Source: Phytophthora sp. 'mugwort' | Taxonomy: Eukaryota; Oomycota; Peronosporomycetes; Peronosporales; Peronosporaceae | Reading direction: 5' to 3' | Assembly: GCA_033558025.1 (NCBI GenBank) | Contig: JAUCEF010000006.1 | Coordinates: 310,001 to 374,000 of the forward strand | DNA: 64,000 nt | Shown: one piece after another, positions 10,749-20,263 of the stretch | Position numbering within the stretch: the stretch's first letter is position 1 | Layout of the letters: each line of letters begins with the position of its first letter | Made by a program: the position numbers and the translations under genes | The notes under the pieces: model-generated | Database searches by the model: none | The model's input: the letters and a program-made list of their open reading frames with translations, nothing else | Told to the model about the DNA's origin: nothing

Positions 10749-11049
10749 TGTAACGGGGTTACATGAAGAGTGTCAAGTCACTTCAGAATGGTGTACATTA
10801 GTACCCTAAGTGATGTAGCAAAACATCACTATGACGTCAGAGTAATGACGTCACGGATAGGTACCACAGATATGGTACAAAGACCTCAGAGCGATATCAT
10901 CTAGGGTACTTTTGTAGAACTACTAGTTAGCATGTAGACGCATTAAAGGGGTCACATATAAATATTATGTGCGCCGTCACACTTGGTAGCACTTGTACTG
11001 AATCCACGCCTACGCGGGTTACTACCTGAAACTTCTGGGCCTAGCAACA
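10749..11049 (+). repeat. Candidate 5' LTR of gypsy element
   Basis: It begins TG with the inverted motif TGTAAC-GGG-GTTACA (10749-10763) and ends near CTAGCAACA just before TGG, which could start a primer-binding site. Two perfect TGACGTCA sites lie at 10832-10839 and 10846-10853, and TATAAATA lies at 10957-10964, a plausible U3 promoter. With no second LTR in the window the ends are estimates. Confidence 0.5.
10832..10853. promoter_or_regulatory. Paired TGACGTCA (CRE/ATF-type) sites in the LTR
   Basis: Two identical 8-bp palindromes with starts 14 bp apart, about 105-125 bp upstream of the TATA-like TATAAATA. TGACGTCA is the classic bZIP CREB/ATF site. Use by an oomycete bZIP factor is inference. 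Confidence 0.45.
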
Positions 11050-11090
11050 TGGACCGGAATGAGTTTCCTCATCTAGATGACTGACAGTTA

Positions 11091-12001
11091 GTGGCCGTTC
11101 ATAAGATGACTGTCATTTTTGGTATGGATGCCTTGCGCAGCTTGGCGTCGTCAACGCAAGCTGAGCAGGTCGAACGCGTGACCGCGTTCGACATGTACGA
11201 GCTGAGGCCGATCGAACATGTTCAGAGCAACCTGCAAGTTTCGGCCGCAGAGCCGAAACCGGTCTACCTCAAGCCGTTGAGGCTGAAGGTAAACCCGTAC
11301 GAAGGGAAGGAGGGGGAAAACTTTCACTTCTGGGTGCGAGAAGTAGAGCTCGCAATGGATGCGGCTCTTATTTCTTCGGAGCACCTCCGAGTGGCTTTTG
11401 CCCTCTCCAACCTTAGCGGGCATGCTAAGAATTGGGCATATACCCGGGAAGCGACAACGCCTGGGTGCTTCGCATCTGTGTGAACAGCTTAGAGCCGCGT
11501 TCCTCCCGGCGAACTATGAGTATCGCCAGCGGTCGCGCTTCCTGTCATGTAAATAGGGAGACGTCAGCTGCACGAGCACATCCAGATGCGAGAGCTCACC
11601 GCATCCCTCGTGGAAAAGCCACTCCATGAACACATCAAGGTGACGGTGTTCATAGACGGCGTAAGCGTAGGCCCGGCCCGCACTTAGCTGTTTCGGGTGC
11701 AGGACAAGAGGAGGCGATCCAAGTCGCCCTCCAAGAAGAGTACAGTCACCACCAGGCGCGCACGCCGGCGGCCATGGGCTGCGACATCAAGTTGCGGGCC
11801 CCAAGCGGGCCAGTCCCCATGGAGCTTGGGCTCGCCGAGCAGCATGATATTCGCTGCTATAGCTGTGGTAAGCTAGGGCGCATGGCACGTGCCTTTCCTG
11901 CGGGGGGACAAAGAAGGCGTTTCCCTCCCAAGCCTATCGCGCTCAAGGGTCGCTGGCAAAGGCCGCGACCCCACGGGCAGGGGAACGCAGGACACCAGTA
12001 G
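11091..12001 (+). pseudogene. Ty3/gypsy Gag, frameshifted, zinc knuckle decayed
   Basis: 11091-11483 encodes the gag core (LRLKVNPYEGKEGENFHFW, VREVELAMDAALIS, LSNLSGHAKNWA). After a one-base shift near 11465 the capsid continues as LCEQLRAAFLPANYEYRQRS until a TAG at 11554-11556. The zinc-knuckle piece is in 11774-12001 and reads CYSCGKLGRMARAFPAG. The CCHC pattern keeps the first two Cys, but His has become Arg and the last Cys Phe, so it should no longer bind zinc or RNA normally. Similar gag cores are common in oomycete gypsy elements (family knowledge). Confidence 0.7.
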
Positions 12002-12079
12002 GGGCGGGGCGCCCTACTGGGGAAGATCTAAGTCTTCATGAGCGGTGCGCGGGAGGCGCGCACCATGGAGACTTAACCC

Positions 12080-12822
12080 CTGAGAGTCTTTGCACTCCCG
12101 AATCGAAGAAGGGCAGCGTTGGGCTGCTAGTAGTTCACGTAAGTGTACGGGGATATACCCATCCCTTCCGAGTCTTGATAGACATCGGGGCGTCGAAGAA
12201 CTTGGCACGCCGCCAGACGATTGCGAAGAACAGCAACAAGTTGGCCGATGCTTTACGAGAAAGCAAAGGCACGGGACAGTGTCGGTACAACTGGCCGACG
12301 GAACGGTGATTACTGTCCCCAAGATCCATGTGGATCTAGCTGTGAAGTTCGAGCACTTCGACAGCATGGGGCAGTTTACTGTCCTAGAGATGGACCAAGT
12401 ATGACTTGATCCTGGGCATGCCCTGGCTCGAGGAGCATGAGCCATGGATCGATTGGCGAAACAAACAGATTATGGGGACCAGCCGGCCCGCAGTTACTGG
12501 CAGAGCATTGGTGAGTCATGTTCCCACCTCTTCCAGGAACTGGGGCGTCCGAAGGGCGCCAGAATGCAGGAGCATCCAGTGAATGTTTGGGAGCCGCCGA
12601 CGTATTGAGCGACTCCCTAGAGGCGGTGGCAACAGAAGCTGTACTTGGTCGAGTGCGGCAGTCCTTACCGGATAAAAAACCCGGCCTTCGACCCCCGCCG
12701 GAATCTAGACCGGCGGCCAAGGCTTCAAGAGTGGCGGTGCCGGGTAGCGCCGGCCAGGTGGATAATCTAGGTCCACACCAAGTCACTCAGACTGAAACTG
12801 GCGAGGAAGGCGCAGAATGCGC
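12080..12822 (+). pseudogene. Ty3/gypsy protease region, degenerate
   Basis: Around 12166-12215 the plus strand reads FRVLIDIGASKNLARRQ, the aspartic protease active-site segment, but the canonical D-S/T-G is D-I-G (GACATCGGG, 12181-12189), which would remove activity. Downstream, frames alternate through the flap region (VQLADGTVITVPK, about 12280-12322) and the C-terminal helix (GMPWLEEHEPWIDWRNK, about 12417-12467). From about 12480 to 12822 only broken linker sequence remains. No RT follows. Confidence 0.65.
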
Positions 12823-13174
12823 TTCCTGCCGCACTCGGCCCGCTGGGACAGAACGGTGGCGGCCAATGCTGGCTGGCTTGAGCGACAGTGTCTCAGCAAG
12901 GGGTTGTGAAGCCGTCGGCAAGGTCTGTAACCGAGTACTGCTTCAGTGCGGAGGTTAACAGAACCATTCGGACGGACAATGTGGAGTCGACCATAACTCG
13001 TCTGGACAGCCGCGGACTGAGACAACGATGAAGGAGGTTGTTCAGCGAGGCCAGGTGGTCTGCATTGAGGTCCGTTTGTGTGTGCGCGGCACGTGGTTGC
13101 GGTGTTTGCGAGTGTTACGTGATGGCGGTTTTTGAGTGCGTGAGGGTTGTGGTTAGCGCATGGTGGTCAATTGG
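12823..13174 (+). repeat. Orphan partial unit of the tRNA-Leu array
   Basis: This matches the second half of the 735-bp array unit almost base for base, from the CGCACTCGGCC region through the GGTGGTCAATTGG that begins the tRNA gene, then stops abruptly at 13174. It has private differences: one C fewer in ACTCGGCCCGC, GACAATG for GACGATG, GACAACGATG missing a T, and GTTACGTG for GTTGCGTG. These suggest it has escaped homogenisation for some time. It shows that the array once extended to this side. Confidence 0.93.
13161..13174 (+). repeat. Left copy of 14-bp target-site duplication
   Basis: TGGTGGTCAATTGG. The last 10 bases are the first 10 nt of a tRNA-Leu gene. The sequence to its left is array, and the sequence to its right is the inserted element. 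The matching copy is at 20672-20685. Confidence 0.85.
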
Positions 13175-13489
13175 TTAACAAAAAATACATTACACTTTAA
13201 GGCTAGTAAGCAACCTACTTAGCTACCCTACTTGCTATTTGGGATCGATTTGGGTCATGCGGACCCAAAAATTGGGTACGAAGTATCCAATTGGTGTCCA
13301 AAAAAGGTCCATTTTCTCGAAAGTGGGTACCCTGAAGGACCCATTTTAGTGTCCAGGAGGAAACTGGTGGACGTCCAGAGACGTCTCTGGGCCGAGTTGG
13401 ACATTTGCAGGACCTTTCCGATGGGGTCTATACAAAAACCAAGTATAACCCGATGAACCAGGTGGTGGTGAGCCACCTACTTCTAGTTA
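13175..13489. other. Unidentified sequence at the 3' side of the LINE insertion
   Basis: Starts TTAACAAAAAATACATT right after the target duplication and is AT-rich at first, then contains repeated GGTCC/GGACC motifs. No coding potential is visible. It is either the true LINE 3' end or part of a nested element with the SINE-like sequence. Confidence 0.35.
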
Positions 13490-13562
13490 GCTCAGATAGC
13501 TCAGCTGGTTAAGCATCCTGTGTCGGACGGAAGCGGCCAGGGTTCAATCCCCGGGCCGACCA
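13490..13562 (+). repeat. tRNA-derived head of a SINE-like element
   Basis: A perfect A box (TAGCTCAGCTGG, 13497-13508) and B box (GGTTCAATCCC, 13541-13551) sit 33 nt apart, and the segment ends GACCA like a tRNA 3' end. The acceptor stem pairs at only 4 of 7 positions and the D and anticodon stems are poor, so it is not a working tRNA. About 330 bp of unrelated sequence follows to about 13890, with an internal imperfect duplication (CGTCTCATGGGCT...GTAGGCCTGG at about 13651 and 13774). tRNA-headed SINEs are known in Phytophthora (established knowledge). The body and tail limits are not resolved. Confidence 0.6.
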
Positions 13563-14145
13563 GACCTTTCGGACGATGGTTGGGGTTTGGCCGCGAAGGT
13601 TGGGATATCTGGTCTTGTGACTGGACTGGTGGTCTTGGGGCTACTGGGCGCCGTCTCATGGGCTGTAGGCCTGGAAGCACGGTTAGACCCGGTAGTTCTT
13701 GAGACTGCTTGACCAAGCACTTCAGTAGGAGAGATGCGGGTCGTGGTCTAGAGGGGCAAAGCCTCCCAGTCGTCGTCTCATGGGCTTGTAGGCCTGGTAG
13801 TACGCGCGGCTCGGGAGTGTGGCGCCGCTCTAGACCTCGATCCAAGGAGTAGTCTAGTGATGTCGTGCATGCCATAACACGCGTAAGCGTCTGTAGCGTG
13901 TCGCGTTCTTCGCCCGCCTGTCCGCTAACGTGGGGCCCCGCCTGGGTTCAAAAATCCACACCGCCTTCGGGTACAGTGCAGACATAAGGCAACGCCCGCT
14001 AAGCGACCGGCAAATGGAGCCGGGAACTTGGCGTATGGGCGTGAAAGTGGTGAAGACTGAAGCCAGTAATGGCCGAGCACGCCGGCGGCGGATTGTAAGA
14101 CATCAGGATGAAGCCTTAAGCTTGTGGCCTTACCTTCGGGCCACA

Positions 14146-14370
14146 GGCGTCTCTTCCCGGCTACGGTTCAACATGGCCGCGGGAAAGGAGCCCCGCTGAC
14201 GGGTTTCCACCGCGCGATCGCTTGGATCTGCAGTCGTGAAGGGCGCCAACGCTCCGGACGTCTCTTCCCTGTCGTGGTTCAACATGTCCGCGAGTAAGGA
14301 GTCCCGCTGACGGGCTTCCGCCTCTGGTCGCTTGGGCCATTGTCATCGAAGGGTGCCGACACAGGCAGTC
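14146..14370. repeat. Two-copy 111-bp tandem duplication in LINE 3' region
   Basis: The block starting CGTCTCTTCCC at 14148 recurs at 14259 with about 20-25 percent divergence (shared GGTTCAACATG, GGAGNCCCGCTGACGGG). It lies in the LINE 3' part downstream of ORF2 on minus. 13900-14145, next to it, shows only a hairpin (GTGGCCTTACCTTCGGGCCAC, near 14124-14144). Confidence 0.7.
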
Positions 14371-14542
14371 CTCGCAATAAGGTGTGTAGTTGCCTACTCA
14401 CCTGCGTGGACTGTCTTATTGCTTGCGCCTGGGTTGCCTGCCATAAGGCAGCAACATGAAGGTCAATCAGGGCGTGCACCCGAACCTTGACGCCGATGAG
14501 ACTTGGTTCATACTCGTGGAAGCGGATGTCATTGCGGTGCGT

Positions 14543-14929
14543 TCATAGGCAGCGAAGTACCACAACTCTCACTATGTGGAAGACCGCAAAGAGGCTGTAA
14601 CCAAAGTCCTTTTTGGCTGGGGGCGTAGGCATGATGTCCGCGAAGTAGACCACAGTCGCCCACTCAATGGGAGACTCAAACCACTGTTGGAACACCTCAA
14701 GCCATTCCGCCCATACGGTTGCCGCAAAGTCACAATACCAAAAGAGATGGGAGACGGTTTCAATGACTCCACACCCATGATGGCAGCGAGTCATAGCGCC
14801 TTGCACGTGCTGCAGCCTAAAGCCCACCCAAAGTGCGTTGTCCTGAAGTCTGTACAGCAAGTCCGCGTTCACTGGTAGTACGTGCTTGTTCATCTTTAGG
14901 TCCCTGCCCCATACATTTGCGGGAGGCGC
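14543..14929 (-). pseudogene. LINE ORF2 C-terminal zinc-binding region (zf-RVT), cut off by a stop
   Basis: This continues the RT reading frame without a frameshift, but lies beyond the TAA at 14932-14930. It begins ANVWGRDLKMNK and contains RCHHGCGVIETVSHLFWYC, the Cys/His cluster (C, C, H, C) typical of the LINE zf-RVT region thought to help bind RNA or DNA target. The natural ORF2 stop is at 14543. In this copy the region is not translated unless the stop is read through. Confidence 0.75.
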
Positions 14930-17101
14930 TTATTCAAGGCCAAGTGCAGTCGTTGGCAGGCCGGGTACCTTGTACTGAACCAGGAGCTTGCGTATTAACG
15001 ACACCGTGAGATCAGCGACTTCATAGCCACTGAAGCTCCAAGTATGGAGTGCGCAGTCGTAGTGTGGCTTGGGGCGGGGTCCAATGGGCATGTTGGCCAA
15101 CGGTCGTAACTGCGAGTCAATCTTAGTTAAGAAAGATCCGCAGAAGCTCACGCTGTTAGCACGCCTAGGCTGGCCATGCTCACGGATGACTTGGGATAGC
15201 TTGGCGGCTTGAGGCGGGTATCCACTAAGCTCAAACAAGTCAGATATCCGATAAACCTTTAAGCGAATAAGGTCTTGGACAATTCCCAGGTTTGCGGCTC
15301 GCAGGGTCTTGGGCGTCTTGGTTGTCGTGATATCCACATTGTCCAGCAGCGGCATTGTCAACTTGTCAAACTTGGTCATGTTGCGAGTGATCTTGGGGCG
15401 CAGTTTGGTGTTCCAAAGGAAGAGAACATGGTGCCAATACAAACCAAGCGGTCTCCATCGTCTTAGCCGTCGAGACACCACATGATGAGGGCTGTTCCAG
15501 ACCGGCGCGTACAGGATGTCAAAGTCGTGTCCCCAAGGTTTCATCACGGAGTCAAACAGCGCAATGACTGGGGCGGCCCATGAGGGTACATCATCCGGTG
15601 AGTGGTGTACGGCCATGAGCAGCTTGCAGAGCATGTGTAGTTGGAATCCCTCGATCATCGTTTTCACAGGCGTTAAGCCGAGGCCTCCCATGTGCATGGG
15701 CAACGTCCACCAAGCTCGGGGCACGATGTTCGACGTAGAAGACTGGGTCATGAACCGTACTATCATGTCCTGGACTTGGTCTTGGAAACCAGTTTCAGGT
15801 ATGTAGCAGACACTGGCCGTGTACCAGAGAACAGGCAAGATGATCTGTTGTAGGATAACCACTTGTCCTCGCAGAGTGCGTGCCCGGTACTTCCACAGTG
15901 AACACCTTGTCTGCATGTCCGCCAATATGTGCTGTAGCCGTGCCGTGTCTGTGAGCTTGGGACCGTAGTATATACCAAGCAGTTTGGCCGAGTCGTTGTT
16001 CCCAACAACCTTTAGTCCCAATTGCTGTAGTTCCTCGCGGATGCTATCGGTTTCACTGTTCCAGGGGTGGAACGGCAGCACCACGGTCTTGTTCTTGTTC
16101 AGCTCCATGCCCGATGCCTCACAGAAGCGATCCACCAAGTCCAGTAGACGCTGAGTATCCCGCAGGTCCCTCAGTAGTCCAGTGCAGTCATCAGCAAAGC
16201 TGATAACTGTATGGACTACCGAAGAGTCTCCACACCGAAGTCCAGCATCCTTCATCTTGGCGCAAATCAAGTTCAGCAAAGGTTCCGCGTAAAGCACGAA
16301 CAGACCCGGGGAGAGAGGGTCTCCTTGCCGCACGCCTCTCCCTAATTCAAAGGGCGAAAGTGGGCTACCGTTGAATAGTAGCGCCACCAAAGTCCCAGGA
16401 AACATCACGCGTACCCAGCGACAAAACACTTCGCCAAAGCGGAAGTGCTCGAGGATCATGTCAAGGTCATTCCACACCACGCTGTCGAAGGCCTTGGCAA
16501 AGTCAATCAAGATAGCACCAGCCACCGCGTCATCGTCTTCATACACTTTCATGAGTGCTTGAAGTCGCAGGTGAGCATGACGAATATCGCGCCCAGGCAC
16601 GAAGCCATACTGGTCAGAGCATGGGAGACTGTCTAACACAGTTCCCAGACGGTATGCCAGTATCTTGGGGCCCAGCTTGGCATCGACGTTGAGGAGAGTA
16701 ATGGGTCTGTAGTTTCCAGGCTCTTTACGGTCTCCCTTCTTGTATAGCAAGCAGACTTGGCCGCGACGCTGGAACTTGGACATCCTGCCTTTCTCCAGTT
16801 GAGCTGCGTAGACAATCTCCAGGATACGGCTCCAAAGTGGCACATCAGTTAGGTAGTAGGCCACGGGTAACCCATCGGGTCCTGGTGCCTTCCCCGACGA
16901 CGTATGCTTGATAGCCCAGTAGAAGTCATTCGCTGTGAGTGGACTGTCAAGATAAGCAGCTCGCTTCGGCGTCAGATGCTTAGTCGTGTGTTCAAGGATC
17001 TGGGCCAGCTTGATGCGATCCCATTTCGGCTTGTCATGATGGAACTCTCTTGAAGGTGAACGATAGATCCCGGACCAAAACTGGTTGAACTCCTGGCACA
17101 T
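14930..17101 (-). CDS. LINE reverse transcriptase (ORF2 central part), 723 aa
   Basis: This is the longest intact frame outside the array. RT motifs in order: GKAPGPDGLP (70-79), KKGDRKEPGNYRPITLL (121-137), QYGFVPGRDIRHA (164-176), ILIDFAKAFDSV (198-209, catalytic Asp200), GVRQGDPLSP (256-265), SFADDCTGLL (301-310, Asp304/Asp305) and MELNKNKTVVLPF. The catalytic triad is complete. FADD in place of YADD is common in LINEs. The ATG at 17101 is not the natural start: the same frame continues upstream into the endonuclease, interrupted only by TAG at 17173-17171. The frame ends at TAA 14932-14930, before the zinc region. It could make an orphan RT protein only if expressed from a cryptic promoter. 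Confidence 0.9.
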   Translation of the reverse strand: MCQEFNQFWSGIYRSPSREFHHDKPKWDRIKLAQILEHTTKHLTPKRAAYLDSPLTANDFYWAIKHTSSGKAPGPDGLPVAYYLTDVPLWSRILEIVYAAQLEKGRMSKFQRRGQVCLLYKKGDRKEPGNYRPITLLNVDAKLGPKILAYRLGTVLDSLPCSDQYGFVPGRDIRHAHLRLQALMKVYEDDDAVAGAILIDFAKAFDSVVWNDLDMILEHFRFGEVFCRWVRVMFPGTLVALLFNGSPLSPFELGRGVRQGDPLSPGLFVLYAEPLLNLICAKMKDAGLRCGDSSVVHTVISFADDCTGLLRDLRDTQRLLDLVDRFCEASGMELNKNKTVVLPFHPWNSETDSIREELQQLGLKVVGNNDSAKLLGIYYGPKLTDTARLQHILADMQTRCSLWKYRARTLRGQVVILQQIILPVLWYTASVCYIPETGFQDQVQDMIVRFMTQSSTSNIVPRAWWTLPMHMGGLGLTPVKTMIEGFQLHMLCKLLMAVHHSPDDVPSWAAPVIALFDSVMKPWGHDFDILYAPVWNSPHHVVSRRLRRWRPLGLYWHHVLFLWNTKLRPKITRNMTKFDKLTMPLLDNVDITTTKTPKTLRAANLGIVQDLIRLKVYRISDLFELSGYPPQAAKLSQVIREHGQPRRANSVSFCGSFLTKIDSQLRPLANMPIGPRPKPHYDCALHTWSFSGYEVADLTVSLIRKLLVQYKVPGLPTTALGLE

Positions 17102-17170
17102 GACTTCCAGCTCCTCCGGCGAATTGACAGGAATCGGAGTGTTGTGCAGGATCTGAGGCGGTCGGAAGAA

Positions 17171-18316
17171 CTACTTGGTACCTCGCTCAAAATCATGGAG
17201 GTCGGAGGCAAACTTCTTCTTCGATGCGTAGAACTTTTTCACCTTCATCTTGACCTCCAGTAGTGCCCTCTTTTCAGTCAGCCGCCGGCGTTGATCATCG
17301 GTAGGCTCCGTCGCTTGGCGGTGCTGCAGATCATTGATTTCCAGGTGCAGTTCCTCAAGTTCGCGCTGGCGAGCATTCTTCCGGGATTCAAATAACTCGT
17401 GCAGAAAGATGTTGTCGCGACGCTTGTGCTCGTCGAGTAGGCAGCCCGGGTTGTAGTGGGAGTCCGTTGGTGCATGGAGCATGTCTGCCAACTTGATCAG
17501 AGATTCTTGGAGATACTGCTGCGCTTCAGGAAGCTGGATGATCCATTCTGGGCAGCGCCAGTGGGGTCTCTTAGCCGGCCGAAAGACAGCAGATCCGAGT
17601 CGAAAGTCGATGCCGCAGTGGTCACCCATATTGGAGCGATTGCGAAAGTCGTGCAGAATGCCCTGCATGGCCGAGTGGAAGAGCTGGGAGCTTAGCATCA
17701 CGTAGTCTAACCTTGAGCTGGAGTTGGGGCTGGTGAACTCGACGAGCGTCGGATGTTCCAGGCGCCATGCATCCACAACGTTGATAGCTTGCATCCAGTC
17801 CAGCAGCTCGGTTCGTCCCCGCGACCGATTTCGGTCGGTGTGGTTGGCTTGGTCCAGTTGGCTTGACATCACCGTGTTGAAGTCGCCCATGACAATGTGC
17901 AGCACATCATCGTCGAAATCTCTTGGAAGGTTCTTAAAGAAAGTTGGCCGATTCTGGCCTTTAACGGGGGCATACACCACATGAATGTATCATCATATCA
18001 GCCGAGCTAACATGACGGAGGGTAACGTCTTGGATATCTTGAACAGGGCATGTCGGCGTGAGTAGTAAGCCCACACCAGCGTGCCCTGTGTATGTAGTCA
18101 TATGTTCTTGCGACCAAAAGCTGGAATTAAACCGCGAGGTTTGCCTCCAGATCTGTTTCAAGCGCTGGTAGTTGAAGGGCCCGGTGAAGCACGTCTCCTG
18201 AAGACCGATCATGTGAAAGGTCTTAGAGAAGTACTGCAGCGAGCTCCTTGAGGTCCGGTTCATGCCGTTAGCGTTCAGCGAGAACCCTCTCAGGGCCCAA
18301 TTCCCATTAGAGAGAA
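17171..18316 (-). pseudogene. LINE APE-type endonuclease (ORF2 N-terminal part)
   Basis: The domain starts near 18316 with NWALRGFSLNANGM. MIGLQETCF holds the catalytic Glu, then the frame shifts near 17985, within the segment leading to VYAPVKG. In the second frame (17980-17171) GDFNT (residues 32-36), SRLDYVMLS (89-97) and MGDHCGI (118-124) are the remaining APE active-site blocks, with the catalytic Asp/His of GDH present. A Lys/Arg-rich coiled coil (about 190-260) links it to the RT. A TAG at 17173-17171 then ends the frame, and the RT follows in the same frame. APE endonucleases nick the target to start reverse transcription. Confidence 0.8.
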
Positions 18317-20263
18317 GGGCTACCCGAGTTGGCTACTGCCGAACCCGCTTGTTGGAGATCAACGATGCATTGGCGTAAGTCGTCCGGCAACGGGCCATCA
18401 AGGAGTCGAGTTGCCAACGGCGAGGTTACCAGTACCCCTAGGGTGCGATCGTCCCAGAGGTGCCACATCGGATGGGGCAGCGTAGTAGCTTCTTCTTGGT
18501 TAGAGCGCAGACCTTGACCGGATTCATATAGATGCTTGGAGCAATCACTTGCAACGCAAGATCAAACTCGGCCAGTCGCGTTTGGAGCCAGAACTCGTTT
18601 GGGGTAGAGCAAAGGCTCTGCAGCACGACTTATGGGCTTAGGTCGTCAGCGTCCGGGAAGAGCTCGGCCAACTTGTTCTTGAGCGAGTAGTCATTCGCCG
18701 AGGAGTCTAGCTTCGTGGAGATCATTCGGAGTACTGCGTGGCCAAACGTCTTGCTGCGAAGATTCTGATAGTTACCGGGAGCCGAGGTGTCTAATAAAAA
18801 GCGATGGACGCTAGGTTGGGCTTGGATCCCGTACAAGCTGCTATCGGCATCTGATGTGTTCGAGAACTCCGTCAGATACGATTCGATGACGTCGCAGCGG
18901 TCATTGAGGGTGATCGTCTCTGCAGGGTACTTGATCGCAGCGCTGTTGAGTATCTTTTCGGCAGGCTTGGACAGCTTGACATACGAGGCAACCGGGGAGG
19001 GCGGGATCTGAGTACTGTTTCAGAGAGTCATATCCTGATCAGGTGGGACATTGCCACCATCTCCCTCACTCAGCCACTCATACTGGTTGGTGGATGCCAG
19101 TACTGGATAGCCAGTCTGGGACGGGGGTAGTTCCTTTGCCTTGGCTGTGGGAGTGGACATCCTGCCAAATACAAGTTGCTTGGCGCGCAAGATACGCGCC
19201 GGCTCCCGGTCCGTTCGCTTGATCGAGCCAGTGGGAAAATTTGGAGGTTCTTCATCCGACGGCCAGATAGAATTGAGCTGGACTGTGATCCCGTCTCCGA
19301 CAGTTTCTCCTTCAACACCTTCCATAGCGCTTCCTGAACTGGCTTCCGAGTCACTCACTTCTGAGCCATTAGGCTCGGATGGCTCGTACTCGGCGTCCGA
19401 CGTTTCCATAGGCGTGCCATTGGCTTCGGCGCTCGTGGCAACAGCAGGCTTCGAGGAAGCCTGATGTGCCGCATGGTCGACCGACTTAGATGCTGATGGG
19501 TGAGCCTTGCGTTTCTTTGTGCATCGCCTTCAGGAAGGGCGGCGTGCCGTGGTTGAACGCACGGATGCGGTGATTGACCACCGCGTATCCATGGTCACCG
19601 AACTTGATTTCTCGCAACGGCGTCGTTGGCGTAAGCATCAGCGACTCGGGCGGGGACTTGTGGTTGAAGTACACTCGGCGGCTGCGTGACTTCAGACCGC
19701 GAATCGTACGACTAGGGCAGATGAACACCGGTGGTGTCCCATGTGCGGCGAACAGTCGTAGATCTCGCTGTCATCGACCTCGTCAGGCAGGCGCTGCAAG
19801 TCGACATAGTACCAGCTGGAGTACTTGGAGTACGGTTGAACCCGATAGTTTCGGTCACAGATCGACAGCGTCTGGCCACCCAACTTGGATGCGATAGCTT
19901 GATCAGTGCATACAAAGCTGATGCCAGCGTTCCGGATGGTCTTGAAATCGCGCAGATGCCTGACGTTGGCCGACCAGATGGCCGGTTGCGTATCCGATCC
20001 GAGCGAGGTCATGATCTCCGTACAGAGAACGTGGCGGTCAGGTCTCGCGCAGGAATCCACATGGAGTAGGTCAACTCACTCGAGACGAGCTGGGGAACTC
20101 CACGTAGAGCAGCTGCTTTCTTGTCATCAGCGTTGCGCTCGGGATCCAACATTGCCTTTTCCGCTGACGCGAGTGCGTCATCGGTGGGCAACGAGAACTC
20201 GACCTGTGGGGCCTTGTTTCGCCACTCAGCATGCCAAGTCTGGTCACGACGAGGAGCCGCCAT
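18317..20263 (-). pseudogene. LINE ORF1 relics, multiply frameshifted
   Basis: A likely start is ATG 20263 (MAAPRRDQTWHAEWRNK). The frame changes repeatedly: 20263-20009, 20060-19692 (HLRDFKTIRNAGISFVCTD), 19728-19486 (PLREIKFGDHGYAVVNHRI), 19409-19020 (Ser/Glu-rich, SDSEASSGSAMEG) and 18836-18630. Position upstream of ORF2 and consistent strand identify it as ORF1, presumably the RNA-binding protein of the element. I see no RRM or CCHC knuckle, so the assignment rests on position. From 18630 to 18317 only short broken frames remain. Confidence 0.5.

Larger units (their letters stand above)
10749..12822 (+). mobile_element. Truncated Ty3/gypsy retrotransposon (5' LTR, gag, protease)
   Basis: A candidate 5' LTR (10749-11049) is followed by gag (11091 on) and protease-like sequence (12080-12450), in the order of a plus-strand Ty3/gypsy element. 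There is no RT, integrase or 3' LTR. The element stops at about 12822, where homology to the tRNA-array unit starts. All its frames are broken. Because the array remnant begins right at its end, a deletion or recombination joined the two. No target-site duplication can be checked. Confidence 0.7.

Noticed and set aside
14161..14346. Short minus frame with a repeated RGGNPSAGLLSRGHVEP-like sequence as a repeat protein
   Set aside because: It is the translation of the 111-bp tandem duplication in the LINE 3' region, not an independent gene.
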